DNA of 64,000 nucleotides from assembly GCA_949987705.1 (NCBI GenBank), contig OX465283.1:47592953-47656952 (forward strand), given 5' to 3'. The DNA is from Thereva unica (lineage: Eukaryota; Arthropoda; Insecta; Diptera; Therevidae). Positions 44,556-55,937 of this stretch are shown piece by piece. The first letter of the stretch is position 1. Each line of letters begins with the position of its first letter. A program made the position numbers and the translations under genes. Under the pieces are notes generated by a model. It had not been told where the DNA came from, did not search any database, and saw nothing but the letters and a program-made list of their open reading frames with translations.

Positions 44556-45871
44556 CAAGGGTGGGCAATAGGGTGGTCCTTAAAAATGTTTTTCTTAATT
44601 TTCCTTGGGGAACACTGTTACTTTGTTCTACTTATATAAAAAAGCATTACTGTAATTTTTCGGAATTTTTAGACTTAAGAAGGCTCAAATAGATCCAGAT
44701 ATCATTCCTAAAATGTTGAATTTATACTTAGCGGTAGCGACCCCTAAACCTAAGTCTAAAAATCCCGAAAAATTACAGTAATGCTTTTTTATATAGCAAA
44801 ACTAAGTAACAGGGTGCCCCAAAGAAAATTAATAAATTTTTTTTAAGGCCACCTTAGTGGGCAACCTTTTTATATCGTGAACCAGAAAAGTTTTTACTGT
44901 TTTTCCGCGGGCCTTAGTATTCAATTGATATATTTTTTGTGACCTATAATTTTTATCAAGTTAAGCCAGACTTACACGAGGCAGTACATTTGCCCCTTAC
45001 AATATGGTACATTGTACTAAGGTCTCAATTTTTTAAATATCCCGGTTCAAAAATAATATCCTACTGGTGTATCGAGATAAGTGAGGCGAGGTGTGATTGG
45101 AAATACGTAGTGGAGAGACGAGGAGTTTTTCTTTCTACTTCTTTTGCGGCAGTATTATATCCAATTTGAGGCGAGGTGAGGTTGTGCAGAGATATTTCTT
45201 AATTCTTACTTTCCAATAGGTGAGGTAAGATTGTAAAATATAAATATATGTACATTATGAAGACATAGATTTTTTACTTACTGCGGGAAGTTTAATGCAT
45301 ATTAAAATCAATCTCTTAAAAAAGCTTGTCATTGGTATTTTGCTTCTCAGTTTTTTTTGTTCTTTTTTGGCTCAAAAGAAAAAAATCACCTCTTACAAAC
45401 TCGTTTTTAGCCTTGAAATGAAAGATGCTTTAGCCTTGAAATAAAGATGATTTGAAATGAAAGATGTTAGGGTAAATCACACTATCCATCGCTCGGTCAT
45501 CAAATCAAACCGGGAACCACACTCTAGATTCATTTTACCGTCTCTTTTTCGTATAACGATTGTGATACCTATGTAATTGTACTTTAAACGCGAATGAGAA
45601 GGGGAATTTCTGATAGTTTTCTCAGACCCCCGAGAACGATGTTATGATTCTGTTAGTGTGATGAACCGGTGAGTCTAACAATTTTTTTGAGGCAAAGTGA
45701 AAAAAAATTTCCTGCGACCTGTTGCATATAAGGCCGGATTGTGTATGGGGATAATAGAAGAAACAATGTATAGCGTAACTTACCTCTATAGATGTAAGTT
45801 TTAACATTAGTACTAAATTATGAATATACATGTTGCTATGTGCGTTTAATATTCAATGTTGCCCACTCTTG
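44556..45871. mobile_element. hAT-type non-autonomous element
   Basis: Ends CAAGGGTGGGCAA and, inverted, CAAGAGTGGGCAA. The perfect 8-bp target duplication ATCTAAAG lies at 44548-44555 and 45872-45879. It contains a complete smaller MITE (44571-44854) next to its left end. No transposase. About 1.0 kb without the nested MITE. Confidence 0.88.
44571..44854. mobile_element. TA-flanked foldback MITE nested in the hAT element
   Basis: It is 284 bp with arms of about 105 bp, roughly 80-85% alike. Ends GGGTGGTCCTTAAAAA and, inverted, AGGTGGCCTTAAAAAA. Bordered by TA on both sides, as Tc1/mariner-type MITEs are. Both arms contain GCATTACTGTAATTTTTCGG. Confidence 0.82.
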
Positions 45872-45879
45872 ATCTAAAG

Positions 45880-46416
45880 CGTGTGTGTAAAGTGTTTCCC
45901 TCCCGCTCGTCTCCCCACAGCTACGGGAACTGACTTTGTGCGGGATACCCAGCTGGGCAACATTATACCTATGAGCCAATACCGCGTGATGATTGTCGTA
46001 ATTCTGGCAATATCTTGTCGGACCATGTTTAAAAGGTCATCGTTCTTTCTTTGTTTTAAGTGGGCCAAGTCATCCTGGAGATAATATAGTGCCCTTCCAT
46101 CATCAGCACAGCACTCGCGAAAATGTTGCCTAATATAGGGAGCTCGAATCCAAGCCAACGCCTCTTCACCTAAGTCCCCTCTAATTTTTTCACTGACTAC
46201 GCGGTGCAAAGTATATGGGAGCAAAAATATTCAAAAATTATGTAAAAGTGGGCCTTATATTTGAAGCCAATTTTTTTTAAATAAATATTCTTGAAAATAT
46301 TGACTTTGACAATATTGTTCACAACTTTGTTTATGCGGGTGAGCCATCTAGACCGTCGATATTTCAACACTGAGTAACTCTGACATTTTTCAGCTGACTT
46401 TGACAAAAATGCCGGA
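45880..46416. other. Unassigned stretch
   Basis: A 116-codon minus frame at 46224-45874 (RQHFRECCADDGRALYYL) is open, but its end overlaps the hAT target duplication and its family is unknown to me. It could be a fragment of a decayed element protein. Confidence 0.35.
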
Positions 46417-46728
46417 ATGTGCTCAAAAACCATCATCGGTCCATTTTTCTTCAAAGTTGGAAAAATCGTCAACGGCGCACGCTCTCGTGGATGTTGCAGC
46501 CGCTACGATGAAGTTCTTGCAGCGTACCCGAGACATGTTGTGTTGAAAAATGATGATTTAGAGTGGCTTCCTCGTTCTCCAGATTTAACAGCACCAGACT
46601 TCTTTCTGACCATTGACGACCTCAAAGTAGAAACTCTGGCCAATGTTATGCAGGATGCAAGAAAAAGAGCTGCTTTTTACGTGTCAAATGGCGTTGATAA
46701 TTTAACCGACATTGTATTAAAAAACTGA
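46417..46728 (+). pseudogene. Mariner-like transposase fragment
   Basis: It contains IGPFFF, VNGARSRG and EWLPRSPDLTAPDFFL, the wording around the third catalytic residue of Tc1/mariner-type transposases (usually W-P-RSPDLTP-DFFLWG). The preceding catalytic parts are missing. Truncated and decayed. Confidence 0.72.
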
Positions 46729-47439
46729 TTTGAAAGAAATAGTAGAGAATATAAATAAATCTTGCTCTTGAACGACAAGCTGTAAAACAAGAGGAGTATA
46801 CAAGCAGAGGTTTGGTTTTTCAAGATTTCCCCTAATTTGTGAAATTTGTGGTTTTTGTAAAACAAGTTGTATACTATTTCTGGTGAAAACAATAAGTGAA
46901 ATTTTATTATTGAATTAATCTTCTTCTTCTTCTTTAAACTCCTTTAATCCCTCATGGGACATAGGGCTATTTCAGCTATTTGTGTAATAATTAACTGAAA
47001 AATTGAAACTGAAAAATTACTATAGCGATAATATTCATATTAGCTTCAGGAGCTTCCCAAGAGCTTCAATTTCCCAGCTTCAAATGCGTCTCAAAATATA
47101 AGCGCTTCATCTGTGGAGCGAGTTAGAATACCTTTTTAGCCCTTCATAATCTGTTCAAAAGCGCTTTAATTCCCCGCTGTGAATATACATAGAGATACGC
47201 ATATACAAACGGACAGTCTACTTATTGTCTATATATTCACCCGGCAGTAAGAAAATTCCCCACTAAAATATAAATCAACACGCACCACACACTTCACGAA
47301 CATCGAACTGACGTCTGGCGAGCTCGTTCCTCTTCTGCATCGATAATCTTATAGGATAAATCAAACGACCATTCATATCAAGTTCCCATACAACGAATTC
47401 AACAACACATTTGGTTCAGATTCTTTTTGGCTCAAACTT
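46729..47439. other. Repeat-rich spacer
   Basis: 47040-47190 shares words with 47915-48112 in the same orientation (AGCTTC(A/C)AGGAGCTTC, ATATAAGCGCTTC, TTCCCCGCTG), so two related MITE ends occur about 900 bp apart. No gene. Confidence 0.45.
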
Positions 47440-47665
47440 GGCGTGGAATGCCTGCGTGTACAGGTACAGTTCTTGGCCATTAAGTCTTTTGGACAAGTGT
47501 GGCCGTCGTGAGGGCGTATGTGCTCCCATTAAAAACGGTTAAAAATTCTACATATACATATCCCCCTTAAAAAGCAAAGCGGCCGGTGTTCGCCCGCTGT
47601 AAGCCCTTTTTTTTACTCGGGAAATGGGCAAGACCAAGACAAGACTGCAAGAGCAAGACTATTTT
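47440..47665 (+). repeat. Dispersed repeat, inverted copy of 7180-7390
   Basis: Carries GCTCCCATTAAAAACGGTT and a cluster of CAAGACCAAGACAAGACTGC words shared with the minus copy. Confidence 0.55.
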
Positions 47666-47708
47666 TGTTCATCGCCAGCGACAAGCCACTAGGAAAGCTG
47701 CAGAACTT

Positions 47709-48112
47709 CCCAGCGGGAAATTTTTCAAGCGCTGCCAAAAGAAGCAAGAAAGCAGCGCTTCCTATTCATATGTTATGGAAGCTCTTTGGAAGCACCCACT
47801 CTATACTCTCATTTTTTGCTTTGTTTTCCTCCAGTTCTTTTTTATTCTCCACAGTTGGTAAATTTGTGCTTTTATAATAATCGTATCTGTTATGAAATAC
47901 TATTTTTGGTGAAAACTAAAGCTCCAGGAGCTTCTCAAAAGCTTCCATTTCCCTGCTTCGATTGCGCTTCTTCAACAATAAAATATAAGCGCTTCGCTCT
48001 GATGACATGTCTGTGTTAAAAGGAAGGGAATTGGGATATGAATAAGAAGCGCGTTGGCATTCTATTTCAGCGCTTCAGAATCTATTCCAGAGCGCTTCAA
48101 TTCCCCGCTGGG
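47709..48112. mobile_element. MITE with CCCAGCGGG ends
   Basis: CCCAGCGGGAAATTTTTCAAGCGCT at the left is matched in reverse by AGCGCTTCAATTCCCCGCTGGG at the right. It is flanked by TT on both sides. Repeated GCGCTTC words inside. The same end motif occurs at 57434-57977. Confidence 0.7.
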
Positions 48113-49633
48113 TTGTTCCAGGGATCTGGCCCACACATATATGTGGTATAGGGGTGTAGTACAATAGACCAAGCGAATGCCGCGATACTTTGGACACAAT
48201 ATCTGGAAAATAACTAAAAACCATCCTTATAAGGTTCAGTTCTTTTAAAAACTACTTTTCACTGTATACTTTCTTGTTACATGGTGGAAGACTGCGTTTC
48301 GATGCAGACACTTATTGTCTTCGATTTTATAAAAAGGAACCAATAAATTATTCACATTACTTTCTTTTTAGGGATATCTTACACTTTAAAGCTAAACAAC
48401 TCCATAACAACAAAACCCATGATATCAACAAAATGCCTTCTTTCTGGAATGTTTTTTTATGTGAGGACGATATCTTGCAAGGAATGATTGATTAAAACAG
48501 TCACAATCACTTTCACTATCATATTTCATAATAATTGAAATTATCACGAATAAATAGTGAGGATGCAGTGAAGGATGTGTATTTTATAAATAAAATTCCT
48601 ACTGCCCTACTGCCAACTTCCAATGCAAAAGATATCCTTTGAAGACATAATAACATCATCGATCAGACTTTTTAGACACCGTTTAACACTAAACATACCA
48701 CTAAAGAATGTAACTATTTAAAATTTTCACTTCTACAAAAACATATATAAAATTAAGAAACTTTTTCATATTTGCATAATGCAAAAAATAATAATGCATA
48801 AAAGGCACATAAATAGCCTGATCGCACAAACCTAACTATTTTAATTTTCAATATCGAACATACTAATTTAAGAATCTAAGAAAAAATAACTCCCACAATT
48901 TTGGAAAATTTCTCTCTATCAACAATAATAACACACTACATATACCTACAGTTTGCAAAACACGCTTTAATAACATAAAATGCAAAATTTCTCAAAATCG
49001 AAATAGAAATTAATTCCACAATATATGTGATGATTTTATGATATAAAATTTTAATAACTTCTTAATAGATAAAATAAAACAGAGAATTTATTCTTAAATG
49101 TTAAGCTAAATCAGATTAAAATAAAATGAATAATATAACACTAAAAAAGAGCACCCTAATAGGATCATATTTAATTGAAAAAATTTAAATATCATTAAAA
49201 GTAGAAACTTATTTGAATTTCTGTGCAGTCACACGCCAAATAAAAGTATTAATCGCTTAAGTTCTGAGTTCTTGTATCTTTACTACACCGGCTTATTAAA
49301 AGCCAAAAAAATACACGAACCCTCCAACAAGGTGAAAATAAAATATCGCCGGATTTCCTCATCATACATAATTTTAATGCAAACTTAAGAAATTCTTATA
49401 AACAATTTTTTTTTTAATTTATCCTTGATTCACCAACATTCAACTTGGAATTCAATTTTTTTAAATAGAAAAAAAGCATGAATCCACCATTAAAAAAACA
49501 CCAAAATGTTATATTTAGATTTTTAAAACTTGTTTTTTTTACTACATTATATTCGAGGGGAATACTAAAAACTTTTGTAGCACGTGTTAAAATAGAAAAT
49601 GAAAATATATTTATCGCACACAACAATACTTAC
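48113..49633. other. AT-rich stretch, possible intron
   Basis: It lies 3' of the ten-codon exon at 49663-49634 (minus strand) and may be its intron. A plus frame ending at 48495 (DADTYCLRFYKKEPINYSHY) contains a polypyrimidine-AG inside it and is not convincing. Confidence 0.4.
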
Positions 49634-49663
49634 TTTGCCATTACCATTAGCTACCTTGGCCAT
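49634..49663 (-). CDS. Likely first coding exon of a host gene (ten codons)
   Basis: ATG at 49663 (context TAATATGG) opens MAKVANGNGK and is followed directly by a near-perfect splice donor GTAAGTATT at 49633. The upstream GC-richer stretch 49664-49740 looks like a 5' UTR. The remaining exons could not be found on the minus strand to the left. The gene cannot be identified from ten residues. It could be a chance ATG with a chance donor. Confidence 0.4.
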
Positions 49664-51739
49664 ATTACCTAACGTTGTCTAGTAACCGAATTTATTGATT
49701 GGCGGCCCCCGAAAAACGTTTAACGTTTTCACTTCCGATGAATATGCGTGTTATATTAAAAAAAAAATAAAGAGTTCATTCACTTCTAACCGATAGGGTC
49801 CCAAGTTTGTCCCTTTCCGGATAGCCAAAAATAAAATTTTCGATAGTATTTCTTCTAAGTCTTAAAAGTAATAGAGATGATTATGCACTGACACTATGAT
49901 AAAGGAATAACCCATAAGAATCAAGAGTTCGTCTTTCACTTGTTTCGATCTGATGCGTACGAGAGTCCGACAGCAACTGTCTTAAGGAAAAAATATCGTC
50001 CAACTACCATGGAGCTTAAGCTTAATGTATTATAGCAGCTTGACATTATCCATACCGCAAGCCGATATCAGTATCTCCTAGTCCAACTGAAACTGACCTA
50101 CACAAGAAAACGACTTCCCTCTCTAAGCTTAAACACCACGGAAGAGTCTCCTTTAGTCTGGATGAGAGATAGAACAAGGAAACCCCCCTTTTTAGATGTT
50201 CTGGACAGGAGTTTATCCCTAGCTAATCAACAATCAACCGATCCCACATTCACACACCTTGCCCTTGAACTATTTTAATATTAGTTACGTTGACGTTACC
50301 TTACCGAAAATTGTAGGTGGTTGGTTTCTTAACAAACCCATAACCCAAGCCATGTGCACATGGACAAAAATGATAAAAAAAATTCGTCTCTTGATACCCA
50401 AAAATATTCTCAAAGAATACGATAACGAACTTGAAGTTCGACAAAAAGCCGAAATTCAAACTTTACTCAATGAATTCGGCGTATCTTGTGTTCTATTGTG
50501 CGGAGTCTCACCTATACCAGAAGCAATGGAGTTTACATTGGTTTTTTATTTTTTATTTACGCATTTTTGGACTTGTGGGACACTTTTTTGTTGTATATTC
50601 AACAGAAACGAACACGTGCGTGATTATGTGGGAATCTTATACTAGAGAGTCTATAGTATAGACAGATTGAATTTATAAATGGGCAGGAGGTCATTCAAGT
50701 TCAAGATACTAATAAAATAGACCAGAAAATTTCTGGCAATAAAATTAGTTTTATGTATATCACGCAGGTCCATTTGTAGGTGCACGTGTAGATAACACCG
50801 AGACTATGCTGTAATCACTACGATATTTTTGGAAATCACGCCCTCCGCCGATCAGACTAATTAACAACATAGACTTTATACCCATTTGTTTGCGGGGATA
50901 AAATATGCGTAGATAAACGTAGAGTCTGCATGATGCTCTAGCTTGATATGTGGATATATGGAAGCGGATACTAAAAACTTAATACAAAGATTGACGTTCA
51001 TGGTTATTCTCTGTGGCTATTAACGTATTAAAGTAACAAAATGGAAAAAAATTGTTAATATGTTAATTTGTTTTAAGCATTTTGCTTATCTAATGTGGAG
51101 CGGGTTGTGCACTATCACTCTACTGAGAGCTTGATTAATATCACTGGTGATGAGCTCGAGTTAAGTTCGTTTGACTTGATAAATATCGGAAGTAATTACA
51201 AAGTGATTTAGCTGGGTTTAAAATAATATTCTGTGGGAATTTTTGTGTAAGAGCAAGCCAATGATCCATTTAAAAGTTCGTTAAAGCAGTTACATAATAA
51301 ATTTGCTTATAATCGATGGTCATACTAATGGATTATGCAAACGAACGGTTCTTTTTGAAAGTGTCCTAAGTTGATTTTTCAAAAATTTCAAATTAGTACC
51401 TAATTATAGTACAGTAGCAAAACCCCGCGTGCGTTGCAACGCCTTTCAAAAAAGATTCTATGAACACAGTCCGCTGGAGAAAAGGGTATAATAAAAAAGA
51501 ACAAATCTGCAAAAAAATTGATTTTGGATACTACAAAATATTTAGAGTATGTTACAACTTTTTTAAGATTCGATGATGAGAAATTGTGTACTACGTGCCC
51601 GACAGACCCATAGCCAAACATAATCAGAATCGTCTGCATAGATTTTGCTATGGCGAGAGATTAGACGCCCTGTGCAGAAAAAGTGCCAAAAAAGTAATCA
51701 ATTTTGCAAAATTTGGCATCTATTGTGCTATTTTTAGTC
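49664..51739. other. Unassigned stretch with one 128-codon frame
   Basis: The longest plus frame (50259-50645, KKIRLLIPKNILKEYDNELE, then a hydrophobic tail) is unrecognised. Nothing else stands out. Confidence 0.35.
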
Positions 51740-52445
51740 TATTATATATTTGCCGCCATTTGGTATTGACCGCCATATTTGATTTAAAATGACTTCACAC
51801 GGTTTACTGTACTATACTCGTCATACACTTTCATTTGATACCTATACCGAGTGACTTGTAAAGAGAAAGGTAATCCACCATTTTGTATTGGCCGCCATTT
51901 TGAATTTAGAATGACGCGGCACAGATAATAGTATTCTACTTGTCAGTCACATCCTTTGATTTGATACTCATACCGAGTAGCTTGTAAAGAAAAAGGTAAT
52001 CCGGCATTTTGTGTTGGCTTCATTTGGAATTTGGATGACACCACACCACTAATTATATTTTATTTGTCATACCCTTTCATTTGATACCGATGACGGGGGT
52101 CGGGGAACATAATTGCAAAATTAGGCCACCATCTTTGAACCGCCATCTTAAATGTTTTACAAAATGGTCCAATTGCATTGTCACACGGAACTATGCATAT
52201 TTTCTACTTTTTGTTCTATTATGTCTTCCGCCATCTTGCGTTAGCCGCCATTTTGAATTTGGAATGATGCCACACAGCAAATTGTATTCTACTGGTAACA
52301 CCTTTTCATTTGATACCCAGTCGGGGATCGGGAAACGCGATTGCGAAATTCGCCCGCCATCTTTGAGCCGCCATCTTGCTTTTTTTACAAAAATGTCAAT
52401 TTGTGTCATCACGCGAACTATGCATATGGGCGAAATTTGAGGTTA
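51740..52445. repeat. Degenerate tandem repeat around CCGCCATTTTGAATTT
   Basis: About five diverged copies of a roughly 120-150 bp unit with GGCCGCCATTTTGAATTT, ACACC or ACACAG, TATTCTACTTGTCA, CTTTCATTTGATACC and AAAGGTAATCC. The same CCGCCATTTTGAATTT word sits in the 107-bp satellite at 38555-40035. Confidence 0.75.
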
Positions 52446-52624
52446 ATCGGTTATATGAAAGTGGGTCAAAATTCCAGTTGCAAGAGGTGTGAACGCGGTG
52501 AAAAATCCTACTAATTAAAATATCGAACCGAAAAGCATTAACGCCCCGCCGCCTATGCCTAGATATATTTTTGAACAAGAAAACTTAAAAAAAGCAAATA
52601 ATTTGGACCAAGGTCTAATTTATC

Positions 52625-52770
52625 TCTGTTACAAATTTCATCAAGATAGGCTCAGCGGTTTAGGCGTGAAAGCGTAACAGAGAGACAAGCAGACAGACAA
52701 ACAGACAAAGTTATTTTCGCATTTATAATATTAGTAAGGACTAGTAAGGATTTGCATTTTTTTAAACAAT
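52625..52770 (+). repeat. Copy of the GCGAAAGTAAC-type end, matching 57285-57430
   Basis: It contains CGGTTTAGGCGTGAAAGC, an AGACAG tract and TTCGCATTTATAATATTAG, followed in both copies by TTGCATTTTTTTAAACAATC. This end motif is common in repeats across insects, as I recall it. Confidence 0.8.
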
Positions 52771-53419
52771 CTCTATTCAAATAATTAAAGTACCTAATTA
52801 AGATTTTGGAAATAAAAACCCATATTTTCTTCCTCTTCCTTAATGTCGTTACGTTACAGTTCTGGTAAAGATCGGCCCTCTAGAATAGTGGTCTCCAAAG
52901 TGGGGGTACGGTAATCTTTAATGCAGAAAATTCTAGGGGGTACGCCAAATTTATCTTTAAAGTACTTCATGTCCTCTCCTTTTCTAAAATATTCAATACT
53001 GTTGCGAATTTTTATTTTTCAACCCTACCCAGTAGGACCTGTAAGCTTACAGAAGTACTGGAATAAGCATTTACTAGAAAGGGGTAGTCTTTAATATATG
53101 TTACCCTTTACAGAGTGCTTATTTTTACACACGACGTCATAGGATGTAAGGCTTTCCTTTTTTACTTTCCTTAGAGTAGTTAAATAAGTACTTACCTTTG
53201 AGTACTTATAGAACTGCTCATCTTAGAACAGTTAAAAATTACGTATTACAAAAAAACGAAAACAAGTGAGTCATCAGGCAAATTCTCACCTGTTTAGGTC
53301 TAATTCTGGATTACACCTTACCATCTGCCTTCTCTTGTAATGGGTTATATAAGGGCTCATCTAACATCAAAGAAAATATGAGTACCCCTTACCAGAAGAC
53401 TACTTATAACAATGCTCCA

Positions 53420-53990
53420 TCGGTAAGTGCTGCCTAGAATTCCTGCTGGGCAGTTTTTGAAAGAAACAAAAAAAGTAGTTTTTCGGAGAGCCGGTGACAC
53501 TGAAAGTCCAGTCATCGCGGAATTGAAAAATTTCTATGGAAATCGGAAGTTCGCAGTTCGACGAATAAGAAATTCTTGGTATGCATGGATTTAATAAACC
53601 GGAAAGGGCGGGCATACCTATTTGAAAGGTGTGGTAGGGGTGAAGTTTCTCCGTATCATGTAGCAAGTCGGTTTTTTTTTTCATTTTAACTTTGAGAATA
53701 CTTGCTAGCCGACTCAAAAACTGCCGGAAATATTCCGCATTCCAGTGTTTGTTTATTTCGACCGGTGCCAGACAGAGTGCCAAATTCGGACGCGGCCAGT
53801 AAAACTCAGCATACAACTACATTTAAACGCCTTGTGCGTGAGCTCTACATCATCCCAGTTGCTCAGAATTTTGTCTACATTTTCCAGGATTTCCCAGAAT
53901 TTCTGACAGTTTTTTAGTCGTCGAGGTTTTCTGAAATTTGAAGAAGGCGACTTTTCAATAGTTTTTTAAGGTGGCGTAAGGTGGACAGGG
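53420..53990. repeat. Dispersed repeat, shared with 57978-58830
   Basis: Shared words include GTCATCGCGGAA, AAAAATTTCTATGGA, TGGTATGCATGGATTTAATA and TACATTTAAACGCCTTGTGCG. It belongs to the interior of the outer hAT-type element; the other copy carries an insertion. Confidence 0.7.
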
Positions 53991-54015
53991 TTTTTTACAT
54001 GCATTTTAAAGGGAT

Positions 54016-55831
54016 CAGTGGCGGTTCCTCTTTGGAAGCAAAGGCTGCTCGCACACTGGATCAGAATTTGTACGAATTTGTGCGAATTCCGATGAAATAG
54101 CATACAATTTCATCAGAATTCGCACAAAATCGTACAAATTCTGATGCAGTGTGCGAGCAGCCAAAGGAAGCACTGCTTCCCTTGACCAAATAGGCAACTT
54201 CATAAAAATACATTTATATAAATAATAATAAATTTAACTTTATATCAAGATTAATCACAAAAATCTTAACATATTTCCTCCTCTGGAAACACTAAAGCTG
54301 GAGATATTACAGCTTCCCATTGCTGTATTAGACCTCGAACATGATATGAGCGGCGAGCGGCAGAGTGACAATACTAAAGTGCCTCTCTCCGCTTATTCAA
54401 ATTTTCCTGGCGCCACTCTTATCGTGGCCGAGACCATACACAACATGGGGAAGCTGTAATATATCCAGCTTCTTTGCCACAGAAAATCAATGTGAAAACT
54501 CCAACATATCCAAATGAATTGAACTCACACTCACGCAAAGGTTTGCGTTAATACAGTACCCTCAGAAGCTGAGCTAAACCCAGCTTCTTCGGAACCGAAC
54601 AGCGAGAATTGAGAAGTCGAAGATAGAGAAATTTTCTGTATCCACCATATTCTCTTTGTTTTCTTGGTTTCTTTTTCGGGTAATCTGTTCTGGCTTCGAG
54701 CAATATTAAATTTTCTCTTAAAATTTTGCTTCGTATTTTTGTTTTTGACTTTTCGTCTTTTTGAGTTCTCGTTTGTAGATTTAGTCAAGAAAAAAGAGAT
54801 CGAGTATAGGTGAGGTTTCTCTTCATCTATTGTTTATTCTAGTGGGGTGGCAGGCGGTGTTTATTGAATATAAGCTGATAAGTTTGTAGCTTCCATTATA
54901 TTTTTATGATTCTCTTTTATGATGATTTAAAGGATAGAGAATATTTTTATGAAATGCATTTTTGAATACGGGTTGCCTGAAGTGTTTTTTTTGCAAGAAG
55001 AATGTAATGATGGTAGGCGAAGGTTACAATAGGGTTTTATTATTACTATCTTTTTTAGATTTTGGCTTATTATAGTTTAACAGCTTTTCTTTGGGCGCTT
55101 TAATTTTCAACAGAATTTGAAAAAAGGCGCAAAACGCCCGCTAGCAGTGAAACTATTTCGACAAAATTCGAATTCGATTTTTTCACTTTTTTTAAGTTTA
55201 AAAAATCTTCTTGTTCACCATCATAAAAGAAACTGCATATTAAAAAAAGGAAAAACCTCATGCGATGTACAAAAATTAAAGGGCAATTAATTTTCAATTT
55301 GAAGTCAATTTTTGGGACTTGAATAAGATATTTTGACCTGAAATTGTAACCATAAGTTGATATAAAAAAGTTAAGATAAGTTGACTGAAAAAATCCGAAG
55401 AAGCTAAAATTTAGCAGATTTTTAAGTTTTTTTTTGACGTTAGGTGTACAGATAAAAATTTAATATTGTAACCGCTGATAGCCAAAATCATAACGAACAG
55501 CCTTTATTTTTTTACATTTTGCGGACCTACACATTCCGAGATATCTATATTTAGAAAGAACGACCAAAATGATGAAATTTTCACAAAATGGCCGATAACT
55601 TACATAGCGGCGGTTGCTAGAGGTAAAAAAATGTCCATTTTGTATAGTATTCGATGTAATTAACATGTTCCAAACATTTTTTTAGATTGGAAACAATTTC
55701 ATATGTTTGTTTATCTGACTCCACTATGTTATTTTTCAGTTTTTTTAGTTAATAAAGCCTTCGATACTTTTACTTTTATCGTTCGCTTTGGGCATTGCTT
55801 CCCTTATCCTGAACCTTACGAATCGCCACTG
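54016..55831. mobile_element. hAT MITE, copy B, complete
   Basis: It is 1,816 bp with a perfect 8-bp duplication AAAGGGAT (54008-54015 and 55832-55839) and ends CAGTGGCGGTTC and, inverted, CAGTGGCGATTC. Copy A at 3619-5015 shares its right three-quarters. No transposase frame; the 85-codon minus frame at 54788-54531 is not significant. Confidence 0.9.
54043..54162. repeat. Palindrome with 56-bp arms inside the hAT MITE
   Basis: 54043-54098 and 54107-54162 are inverted with three mismatches and only 8 bases between. Arms begin GGCTGCTCGCACACTG. Copy A lacks this region, so it may be a separate small insertion. Confidence 0.88.
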
Positions 55832-55937
55832 AAAGGGATGGCAAAATTTTGTCCAATATGGTGATTGACTTGAAAATCACTACTCTAGACAAACAATGGG
55901 ATCCGACCCGCGAGATCTTACGTACTCCGAAAATTAC

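Larger units (their letters stand above)
52886..55882. mobile_element. hAT-type element interrupted by a second hAT MITE
   Basis: Ends TAGTGGTCTCCAAAG and, inverted, TAGTGATTTTCAAG. Flanks CTCTAGAA (52878-52885) and CTCTAGAC (55883-55890) match at 7 of 8. The element at 54016-55831 with its own duplication lies inside. About 1.17 kb remains if the inner one is removed. No transposase. Confidence 0.75.

Noticed and set aside
45874..46224. 116-codon minus frame
   Set aside because: It ends inside the hAT target duplication and matches nothing I know; kept only as an unassigned stretch.
50259..50645. 128-codon plus frame as a host gene
   Set aside because: No motif, no splice signals and no matching context; could be chance in AT-rich DNA.
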